Below, piece by piece: positions 32,886 to 41,440 of a stretch of DNA of 47,463 nt. This DNA comes from Clostridia bacterium (GTDB taxonomy: Bacteria > Bacillota > Clostridia > Oscillospirales > Acutalibacteraceae): positions 1 to 47,463 of the forward strand of contig JAFRJB010000075.1 of the NCBI GenBank assembly GCA_017432485.1, read 5' to 3'. The notes beneath the pieces were generated by a model, which did not search any database, was not told the origin of the DNA, and worked only from the letters and a program-made list of their open reading frames with translations. The position numbers and the translations under genes were made by a program. Within the stretch, counting starts at the first letter, position 1. Each line of letters begins with the position of its first letter.

Positions 32886-35800
32886 ATGAAATCATTAAAC
32901 AAGGTTTTAGCGTTACTTTTGTCAGTTGTAATGATTGTGGGAATTGCACCGGTAAATGCTTTTGCAAATATCGGTGAGTCAAAGACAGCAATTAACACTG
33001 AAGTTGAAGAAACTGATGTTCAAAAGCTCAAAGTTAAGTGTGAAGATGTCTCTTTAAGAGACGAATATACTAAAGTCTTTCAACTGGAAGATGAAACATA
33101 TTTTGAAGTTAAATCTTTAACTCCTTTGCATATTAAGCAAGATGGAGAATGGGTAGAAGCAAAGAAAATATCTAAGCCCGGCAGGGTGGAAGATATTTTA
33201 GAGAAATGTGAAAAACTTTCGAAGGCTGCCGAAAAAGAATTATCTGCTGATGCTGATAAAAAAGAAGAAAAGACAACTGAAAACACTACTGCGGTGGAGA
33301 CTCAACCAAAAGAAGAGAAAGAAACAAGTGATTCTAAGGTTGAAACTTCCACTCAAGAGGCAACCTCTGAAGCTACTGATGTAAAAGAAGATGCTCGTGA
33401 TACAGAAGAAGCTTCTAAAAAAGAAGACAATAAGGAAGCAACTACTAAAAAAGCCGAAGAAACAACAACTGAAAAACAGACAAAAGAAGAAAATGGCGAT
33501 CGTTCGGGAGAAAATCCCAAAAGCGCGCCTGTAGTTGAAGACCATGATTCAACTACCGACTTGACTTCGACTGTATCAGAAGCTTCTTTCTTTACTAAGA
33601 CTTATTTAAACGATGGAACATCAGGTACTTCACAAAGCGCAATTAATAAATACAACCTTTTGCTTTTAAAATATAGCAATGTTGCTGCGCATGAACCAAA
33701 CGAAGTTACGATTTCTTCTAATCTGTCAATGTCCTTAGCAGTCACCGGAACAACTCCCGGAATGATGTATTTGTATGAAAATGATAGGGCAATGGAAAAT
33801 GTGTCCGATTCTGACTATAGTAATTTCAATTACATTAGAAATAGAAAGGCTCATTTGCTTGACTTAATTACAATTACAAACAGCGGCAGTTATTCTTTTG
33901 ATATCACTGACATTTACAATCGTTGGGGAAAAGGGATATCTGACAACAACGGGTTGACATTGATGACAGCCAGTGATTATACAGCGGCAGTCAGTAATCT
34001 TTCGGTCACAAGAAGATACAGAACAGTTAATCCTTTTAATAACGAATCAACATATCATACAGTTGATATGGGATTAGCAGGAATGGTCTATATTGATGAC
34101 TTTACGGGTTCAGTTGTGATGGCTCGTGAAGAAACCGGTTTTTCAAATGGGCTTATGCCTGTTGAAATCACAAGGATTATTGATTATGGTGTTGTTGATA
34201 ATTCAACAACAAATGTTTACGGCAACAACGCGCATATCAATTATGAGGGAAGAATTAAAAAAATAACTTCTGCCGCAAATTCAAATACAGATGATCTGTA
34301 TGCTTGGCAATATATTGATGGAAGAACTATTTATTTCTCCATGGCTTCCAATGCAAGTTCTGCAACAGATGTCTATAACGAAGGATTTAGTTTTTCAAAG
34401 CCAAATTCAGATTATTCTAATGCAACAGTGACTGGTGCAGATAATACTGTATATGTGTTTGACGATTCAGGGTATCTTGTGGAAATTAGAAACCCGAATG
34501 CAGGGAATACTGACAAGAATAAGATTAAAATCACATACTTCAACAATCCAAAAAGAATTAATTATATTCAAGACGGACAATTAAGAAGATATTACTTTAA
34601 CTATGGTAATAATTCTTACACATTTGGTGGTAATACTTTCACACACAAAGTTATGAAAAATATTACTGCCAAATACAAAAACGAGAATGATACCTACTCC
34701 AATATTCAAATTGATAGCCAAAATGCGATTTGCAGCTATGAATATGAAGCGGTTGGCAATAATCAGGTTGGATTAAAGAAAGTCACTTATCCTGATTCGA
34801 GTGAAGTAAATTACAGTTATTCCTCAGGCGTTTTGTCAACAATTAAAGATGTTGATGGCAGAAGATTAACACTTCATTATTCAATTAGTGTTCCTTCTTA
34901 CAAAGTCACGACATCAACAACGTTGTGCAAAATTGAAACAGTCGCAAACACAACTCTTAACAAAAAACCTGCAATTACCGAATATGTTGAAGAAGTGGTG
35001 AATATTGATGATGATCCTAATGCAAGCGATTATCAAGAATATTTACTCAAGTCGTCATTAAGTATTGACAGTAGCAACAGTTATCAGCGAGTATTTACCA
35101 ATCATATTGGTGAAAAAGAAGTGATCAATTATGATTACAACTTAAAGCCTGTTACATATATTGATGAAAATGGGAATACTTACCATTACAAATATGATGG
35201 GAGTGGAGAGATAGATAATTTAGTATTGATCAATAAAAACTACCCATCATCGAACTTGATAAATAATGGTGATATAAGCGGTTCCCTTAACACTTGGACT
35301 ATTAGTGCTGCAGCTAATGTAAAGAGAACAAAGTTAAGGTACTTAAGTGAAAGTGATAATTATGTAATAAGAATGAACGGTGATGTTGGCAATGATGTTT
35401 ACGCGTATCAAGTTTTTGATGCAAGCAATATCTCTGCTGATTCAGTGTTGGTAGTTGGTGCAGATGGCTTTGTAAACGCACCTATTAATAACAACAACAA
35501 TTTCTTCGGTCTTGAGGTATATTCTTGTAGTGATAGTAGTGGTTCGAACCCCGATTTACTTTATTCTATGCCTTTTGATAGTACTATTTGCTATGAGAGA
35601 CAATCCAAAACCGGTGCATTCACATTAGAAAACACTACAAATTATATAATGGTAAAACTATTGTTTTCTAAACAAGACAATATTGCTTTCTTTGACAATA
35701 TTTTCTGTTATGTTGACAATGATGGTGTTGTGAAAGCAGCTGCGCCGGTTGAACCAAGTGTTACTCACCAATATGGCTACAATGCTGATGGAATGGTGAC

Positions 35801-38228
35801 TTCCCATATTGTCACAAACGGTACCGACTATCAGGCAGAACAGTTTGCCTACAACGCCAACAACTCCATAACTTCAAGAACTGATTTTAATGGAGAAACT
35901 ACCACATATGATTATGATGCAAATACCAGTTTGTTAGGTACCAGAACGAATAACATGGTGACAAATTACACTTACAACCCGATTGGTTTGTTAAAAACTG
36001 TCAATAATGTTGTAAGTGGGCTGGGAAATGATCCTCTTAGCATTACAAAATCATTTAGCTATGAAGGCAACAAAATATCCTCTGTTACACAAGGAGATAT
36101 CAGTTATGACTTTGGTTATGATTCATTTGGTAATGTGAAGTCTATTGATGTGAACAATTCTGATGACAATACGCAATCCGTTGCCTATATGAGCAGTACC
36201 AAACAGGATGCGGATACTAATGTAATTACTTATGCCAGTGGAGATTCATTTAAATATGTGTCAGACGATGGAAAGATTACACAAATCTCGGTAAAACATA
36301 CAGGAGAAAGTGATTACAGTACAGTGGCAAACTATGAATATTACGCTTCAGGAAAACTGAAAAAGTTAACAGATGTGTCTGCCGACAGAGTGGTTTCATA
36401 TGCTGAGGATGGGAGCTATACTATAGTTGATGGTTTGAATCAAAACCCATATCTTGCAGGTTCAGGTGGAATTCAGTTATATTCCTACAAACCGGTAAAC
36501 TCAAACACACAAAAAGTGAATATGTTTGATATGGCATATACATATAGAAAGAACGAAGACACTTTAGAGAATGGGAATAAGAAGTTATCTTCTACACTGA
36601 AATACAAAGTTTATCAACCGGAATTGACTTTTACCAATCCAAATCCCGGACCGGATGATCCGGAGACTATTGTAATTCCAGAGATTGTAGGCAGTGTCAC
36701 TACTACTCAAGCTTCTACACTGATGAAAGATTGCTTTGGTAGAACGCAGTCGGTGAAGACAACTGCTACGACTTCCGATTCTCAAGATGTGAGAGAATTA
36801 AGTGGTGCGTACACATATGTGGATAATACGAATTTTGATAATCCAATTGGTGACACACAACCCTCGTCAAGTTTAATTAAAACATATGACAATGTGTTTA
36901 AAAAGAACAATAATGAAGAGTACAATTTTACTTTCTCTTATAGTTACGATACTGCTCATAGGGTGAAAGAAATATCATATGTAGATAATTTGTCAAGCAA
37001 TCCAACAACAGTTTTGCTTTCTAAATATACTTATGATGTGTTAGGTCAATTGTTAACAGAGTATGATAATGCTTTAGGTGAATACAATGAGTATTCTTAT
37101 GATAACAAAGGTAACATTTTGACAAAAACAATGTATGACAATACTGCGTTCAGTTTCAATAATGGTCAAATTACTCATCCGGCAGAGTACTCATACAAGG
37201 TTATTACATATACCTATGATACATCGGTATATAACAAGCTTTCATCGTATGTTATCAAGAAGTATGATCATGATGATAATAGCAATTCGGAACAGGAAAC
37301 CACTTTGGAAACAAAGAACTTAACTTATGATGCTTTGGGTAATTTGTATGATTACACGGCACAGACTGTTTTTGGCTCTGAAGATTATGACCTTGTGTGG
37401 GAAGGTGACAAATTAGTGCTCGCGGCAGCTGATGATTTTGGCTATACTTACAAGTATGATTCCGAAGGGCGCGTTATCAGAAAAACAAAGGTTGATTCCA
37501 ATATGACACCTGAAATGGATATCAATTATCTTTGGAAGGGTGATATATTAGATGGATACCAGTTTACTTTTTATGAGTCGTATTTGACAGTCACAGTTAA
37601 AAACTTGTATGATGAAGATAACCATTTAATTGGCTTGAATTATCACTTTGCAGCGGCATACGGGTTGATTGACGAATCACAGTTAAATACGGAAGATTTC
37701 TTCCCCAATGATTCTATTATTTGGTTAATCAATGATGGGCAGGGAAATGTGATTGGTATGTATAACGATACCGGTGAGATTAATTTCGGTTGCTCTTATG
37801 ATGCCGGTGGTAGTGGGCAGTATGAACTATCCGGTAATTACATGGATGAATTGCAGGAATGGTATGAGGAGCATTATCCCAATAATCCAATTAGCACTTC
37901 TCTTTGGTACCTTGGGCAGACTGTATCTATTAATGGTATCTATTCTATGTTCAATCAAGAAGGATATAGAGGGCAGGCTTACGACCCTGATCTTGGGTTG
38001 GTGCTTTGCAATGGTAGGTACTATTCACCATTCTTTAGCAGATTTATCAATGCGAATCCCGAGACAGTAATGAACCATGTTGATCAGCCTTATGGTACTA
38101 ATATGTATGCGTACTGTTTCAATAATCCTGTAAATTACAAAGGTGATTATGAGCCTGTATTTAATTGCGGTGTAGATTCTTTCAAAGAGATTAAGACGAC
38201 TGCATGGGCATGTAAATACTTTGATTAG
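32886..38228 (+). CDS. Secreted Rhs/YD-repeat protein with truncated C-terminus
   Basis: The 1780-aa product has a signal peptide (about residues 1-27) and a Thr/Glu/Lys-rich linker (about 115-215). A DNRLRE-like adhesive region (about 235-360) and a beta-rich module (about 795-955) follow. YD repeats then run from about 960 to the Rhs core, recognised by RGQAYDPDLGLVLCNGRYYS and AYCFNNPVNY (about 1746). Rhs proteins usually carry a 100-150-residue toxin after this core. Here only about 30 residues remain and the DPxG motif is replaced by KGDYEP, so the tail looks lost or displaced. No immunity gene follows. The subtilisin gene begins 79 bases later without a terminator. Confidence 0.85.
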   Translation: MKSLNKVLALLLSVVMIVGIAPVNAFANIGESKTAINTEVEETDVQKLKVKCEDVSLRDEYTKVFQLEDETYFEVKSLTPLHIKQDGEWVEAKKISKPGRVEDILEKCEKLSKAAEKELSADADKKEEKTTENTTAVETQPKEEKETSDSKVETSTQEATSEATDVKEDARDTEEASKKEDNKEATTKKAEETTTEKQTKEENGDRSGENPKSAPVVEDHDSTTDLTSTVSEASFFTKTYLNDGTSGTSQSAINKYNLLLLKYSNVAAHEPNEVTISSNLSMSLAVTGTTPGMMYLYENDRAMENVSDSDYSNFNYIRNRKAHLLDLITITNSGSYSFDITDIYNRWGKGISDNNGLTLMTASDYTAAVSNLSVTRRYRTVNPFNNESTYHTVDMGLAGMVYIDDFTGSVVMAREETGFSNGLMPVEITRIIDYGVVDNSTTNVYGNNAHINYEGRIKKITSAANSNTDDLYAWQYIDGRTIYFSMASNASSATDVYNEGFSFSKPNSDYSNATVTGADNTVYVFDDSGYLVEIRNPNAGNTDKNKIKITYFNNPKRINYIQDGQLRRYYFNYGNNSYTFGGNTFTHKVMKNITAKYKNENDTYSNIQIDSQNAICSYEYEAVGNNQVGLKKVTYPDSSEVNYSYSSGVLSTIKDVDGRRLTLHYSISVPSYKVTTSTTLCKIETVANTTLNKKPAITEYVEEVVNIDDDPNASDYQEYLLKSSLSIDSSNSYQRVFTNHIGEKEVINYDYNLKPVTYIDENGNTYHYKYDGSGEIDNLVLINKNYPSSNLINNGDISGSLNTWTISAAANVKRTKLRYLSESDNYVIRMNGDVGNDVYAYQVFDASNISADSVLVVGADGFVNAPINNNNNFFGLEVYSCSDSSGSNPDLLYSMPFDSTICYERQSKTGAFTLENTTNYIMVKLLFSKQDNIAFFDNIFCYVDNDGVVKAAAPVEPSVTHQYGYNADGMVTSHIVTNGTDYQAEQFAYNANNSITSRTDFNGETTTYDYDANTSLLGTRTNNMVTNYTYNPIGLLKTVNNVVSGLGNDPLSITKSFSYEGNKISSVTQGDISYDFGYDSFGNVKSIDVNNSDDNTQSVAYMSSTKQDADTNVITYASGDSFKYVSDDGKITQISVKHTGESDYSTVANYEYYASGKLKKLTDVSADRVVSYAEDGSYTIVDGLNQNPYLAGSGGIQLYSYKPVNSNTQKVNMFDMAYTYRKNEDTLENGNKKLSSTLKYKVYQPELTFTNPNPGPDDPETIVIPEIVGSVTTTQASTLMKDCFGRTQSVKTTATTSDSQDVRELSGAYTYVDNTNFDNPIGDTQPSSSLIKTYDNVFKKNNNEEYNFTFSYSYDTAHRVKEISYVDNLSSNPTTVLLSKYTYDVLGQLLTEYDNALGEYNEYSYDNKGNILTKTMYDNTAFSFNNGQITHPAEYSYKVITYTYDTSVYNKLSSYVIKKYDHDDNSNSEQETTLETKNLTYDALGNLYDYTAQTVFGSEDYDLVWEGDKLVLAAADDFGYTYKYDSEGRVIRKTKVDSNMTPEMDINYLWKGDILDGYQFTFYESYLTVTVKNLYDEDNHLIGLNYHFAAAYGLIDESQLNTEDFFPNDSIIWLINDGQGNVIGMYNDTGEINFGCSYDAGGSGQYELSGNYMDELQEWYEEHYPNNPISTSLWYLGQTVSINGIYSMFNQEGYRGQAYDPDLGLVLCNGRYYSPFFSRFINANPETVMNHVDQPYGTNMYAYCFNNPVNYKGDYEPVFNCGVDSFKEIKTTAWACKYFD

Positions 38229-38307
38229 TTCCACAGGAATCTGTGAAAGATTTCAATAATTAAACATTTTAGATGCGCAGAGAGTGTGCGAGAAAGGAGA
38301 ATTAATT

Positions 38308-41253
38308 ATGAAAACAAAACAAGTATTGTCATTTGTCTTATCCTTTATATTGCTACTTTCCTGCGCATCTGCTTCGTTTGAATGCATTGCGGCAAAGGCT
38401 GTTTCTGCCGATTCTTTTGCCGAGTCCGTTGCAGAACTGACCGAGGAAGAAGCAGAAGAAGGCAAGTCGATTGAAGAGTCGGTTGCCAGCCGCATTATTG
38501 TGAAAGCATCTAAAAAACCTGATACATTCGGCAGTGCCGAATGTATCAGGGGAACCAATGGCAAGTATATCTTCCAGTATGCAGATGATAGCCAAATGGA
38601 TGAAGCCTTGGAATACTACAACTCACTTTCGTTTGTAAAGTGGGCAGAAGCGGATAATATGGTAAAGGGGTATTCTGTGCCATACGGCGAAGCCATGCTC
38701 GGTACCAATCGGGCGAATGAATATATTGCTCAAAATAACATTGCAACTACAGACATCACGGTTGCAGTGATAGACACAGGTATCTATTTTAACCACGAGC
38801 TGTTCCAAAATGAACGAATGATAGATTCCGGTGTCAATTTGAGCGATAGCGGAACCGAAAACTCGGCATTAGGTGATAACTATCATGGTTCGAGTGTGAC
38901 AGAGATTCTGTTAAACAACACGAGTAAAAATGTCTGCATTGCCGGCTATAAAGTGATGAATAGCAGTGGTAGCGGCACCAATCTTGCCGTTGCTACCGGC
39001 ATAGAGAAAGCGGTAGAAGATGGTGTGGATGTCATTAATCTCTCACTCGGTGGAGCAGAAAACGAAATCATCAGTGAAGCAGTACAATATGCCATCAGTG
39101 AAGGTATCACAGTGGTGTGTGCCGCAGGCAATTCAAAATTAGATACGGTGCACTACACTCCTGCAAATATGAGCGAGCCAATTGTGGTCGGTGCAATTGA
39201 TAAAGCGGGCAACAAAGCCTATTTCTCTAATTTCGGTGAGTCGGTAGACTTTGTAGCACCCGGTGCGGATTTGGAAACAGTCTTTAGAGAAGATACAATT
39301 GATGGTACTTCTTTTTCAGCACCTTATGTGGCAGCTGAGGCAGCAATCTTACTTTCTGTACACCCGGAGTATGATTGTAATGCAGTGTGCGAAGCATTAA
39401 AGAAAGTTTGTATTCCTTACGAACATTTGAGATATCACGATGGATATCATCCGATTACAGAGGATAGGGGATTGACTGGTAGGGATACATATGAAATATT
39501 AAATTGTCAAACAGATATTCCTTCATCAGATACTCTTTATTATGGCAGTGGTATGCCACAAGTGGATTTAGCGATAGAGTTTGTGGATGATTTCGAGAGA
39601 GAAATCGCACCCGATTTTTCTATTGATTCCGGTCATTATATTGATGAAGAGTATGATTTGGAGATTACCGCTGCACCCGGCACCGAGATTTATTATACAC
39701 AGGATGAATCTTATCCTTCTAAAGAGAACGGTGTCAAGGTAGAAGGCAGTATTCATTTAGATGAACTGCAATCTTTTCGGGCGGTAGCATTTTCGGAAAA
39801 CAAGGCGCCGAGTTATTTTTCGTCACGAGAGTATTGGTTTGAGTACCATACTTCTCCGGATGACTATACTTTTAAGCATATGTCTTATGGCAATTATTAC
39901 AAATCGTACAACGGAACGAGAAAGAACATTATTGTGCCGAATCAGTGTAATGGTTATAATGTTGAGTGTTTTTTTATCAATACACCCAATACCCATTTAA
40001 CTTCATTGACTTTAGAAGATGGTCTTAATCTAGACTTACAGAACAACCCAAACAATGTGAATTATTCGAGCAATTTATCAAAAGAACGCATTGTAATTAT
40101 TAGTTCTAATACTCTAACAGGACTTGGTGTTTATGGGAAACATTTCAAATCATTAGTTAAAGTAGATACGCCGAATCTTATGGCATTGCATTTTTATGAG
40201 AATTGCCCAATTCGAGAAGTGAATTGTCCAAAAGTTTCCAATTTTTCATTGGAGAATTGTCCAAATTTGATAAAGGCTGATTTTCCTCTTGTCACTCAAC
40301 TTCCAAGTACAAGTCAGGGCTTTAAAAATTGCTATTCCATTCAAGAAATCAATTTACCAAATTTGGAAATTGTTAATTGTGATCAAGTGTTTCGAAATTG
40401 CTGCCAATTAGAAAGACTGAATATTCAAAACATAAAAGAGATTAATTGCCAAACAAATGCGTTTGCTAATCTTGCAAAAATCACTAATTTAGAATTGCCA
40501 GAATTAGAAGTAATAAAAGAAAAGAGTCATGATCAGTTTGACTGTTCATCGATTGTTAGTTTTTTTGCTCCTAAATTGAGATATTCAGGTGACATGCTTG
40601 GTTTTTCATTAGAAAAGTCTAAATATAATGAAGATACAAAGTACTATCGAATGGTTTTATCATCTGTTTTTGAAGGAACGGACATTATTGGTGAAGGGCA
40701 AGCTTGGAACCCGTTTGAAAATCGGCAATATGATTATAAATATCCATTGGATATATACGGCACTCCCGGCACTTATGCTGAAGCGTATGCAAAAGTATAC
40801 CATTTGAACTTTTTCGCATTGCCAATTTTAGAAGAAGCGCCCGAAGCGATGGATGCGGGCGGGGTGATGACTACGAAAGTGTTAGGATTTAATAAGCAAG
40901 TGCAGTGGTACGGAACCAACCGCAAGGATAATCATGGTGGTATGGCGCTGAGCGGTGAGACAGGTGCGACACTGGATACTTCAAAGTATAACTACCGCTA
41001 CTATTACTGCAAAGTCAAAACCAGTGATGGTGATTATAAGAAAACCATCACCACCGGCGAAAGTAATTTGAGTTATTATGATTACCAAAAAGACAAATCT
41101 ATCAATGTTAATGACATTTCTTTACTATTAAGATATCTAGGCAAAAAGGTGAACACGTCAAATAAACAGTATGATGTCAATGAAGATGGTGTGATTGATA
41201 TGGCGGATTTGAGTATTCTATTATCTTCTGAAGTGTATGGTAAAACATATTAA
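38308..41253 (+). CDS. Secreted subtilisin-like protease with dockerin
   Basis: I use the ATG at 38308 after AAAGGAG; an in-frame ATG eight codons earlier overlaps the ribosome site. The 981-aa product has a signal peptide and pro-region, then an S8 catalytic domain. Asp156 (VAVIDTGI), His193 (NYHGSS), Ser335 (DGTSFSAPY) and oxyanion Asn275 (AAGNS) are all present. A chitobiase-C-terminal-like module (about 450-500), a Cys-containing LRR-like stretch (about 560-760) and a WYGTNRKDN domain (about 870-920) follow. The C-terminus is a dockerin pair whose second calcium loop is canonical (DVNEDGVIDMADLS) while the first is degenerate. It is probably cotranscribed with the Rhs gene and might process it. 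Confidence 0.9.
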   Translation: MKTKQVLSFVLSFILLLSCASASFECIAAKAVSADSFAESVAELTEEEAEEGKSIEESVASRIIVKASKKPDTFGSAECIRGTNGKYIFQYADDSQMDEALEYYNSLSFVKWAEADNMVKGYSVPYGEAMLGTNRANEYIAQNNIATTDITVAVIDTGIYFNHELFQNERMIDSGVNLSDSGTENSALGDNYHGSSVTEILLNNTSKNVCIAGYKVMNSSGSGTNLAVATGIEKAVEDGVDVINLSLGGAENEIISEAVQYAISEGITVVCAAGNSKLDTVHYTPANMSEPIVVGAIDKAGNKAYFSNFGESVDFVAPGADLETVFREDTIDGTSFSAPYVAAEAAILLSVHPEYDCNAVCEALKKVCIPYEHLRYHDGYHPITEDRGLTGRDTYEILNCQTDIPSSDTLYYGSGMPQVDLAIEFVDDFEREIAPDFSIDSGHYIDEEYDLEITAAPGTEIYYTQDESYPSKENGVKVEGSIHLDELQSFRAVAFSENKAPSYFSSREYWFEYHTSPDDYTFKHMSYGNYYKSYNGTRKNIIVPNQCNGYNVECFFINTPNTHLTSLTLEDGLNLDLQNNPNNVNYSSNLSKERIVIISSNTLTGLGVYGKHFKSLVKVDTPNLMALHFYENCPIREVNCPKVSNFSLENCPNLIKADFPLVTQLPSTSQGFKNCYSIQEINLPNLEIVNCDQVFRNCCQLERLNIQNIKEINCQTNAFANLAKITNLELPELEVIKEKSHDQFDCSSIVSFFAPKLRYSGDMLGFSLEKSKYNEDTKYYRMVLSSVFEGTDIIGEGQAWNPFENRQYDYKYPLDIYGTPGTYAEAYAKVYHLNFFALPILEEAPEAMDAGGVMTTKVLGFNKQVQWYGTNRKDNHGGMALSGETGATLDTSKYNYRYYYCKVKTSDGDYKKTITTGESNLSYYDYQKDKSINVNDISLLLRYLGKKVNTSNKQYDVNEDGVIDMADLSILLSSEVYGKTY

Positions 41254-41260
41254 TAGTTTT

Positions 41261-41289
41261 AGGGTGGATGTGAAAGCATCCACCCTTTT
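41261..41289 (+). terminator. Intrinsic terminator of the Rhs-protease transcript
   Basis: AGGGTGGATG (41261-41270) pairs with 41277-41286 and is followed by T residues. Confidence 0.9.
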
Positions 41290-41307
41290 AATAAAGTTGC
41301 TCCATTA

Positions 41308-41384
41308 TTTTCTAATTTTAGTCGATATGTATTGAAATAATTCTTTTAAATAATATATAAAGAAATTGTGATATCCGTAGGAGG
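41308..41384 (+). promoter_or_regulatory. Promoter of the Rhs-like paralogue with the shared box and 5' AGGAGG
   Basis: The 18-mer of the Rhs promoter recurs exactly (41308-41325). TTGAAA (41332-41337) precedes TATAAA (41356-41361, 18 bases) or TATATA two bases earlier. AGGAGG (41379-41384) again lies near the predicted mRNA start without a start codon. Confidence 0.65.
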
Positions 41385-41440
41385 TGAGGTCTTTAATAAA
41401 CATAAACCAACATACTAACTATTAAATTGGAGGATGTAAT

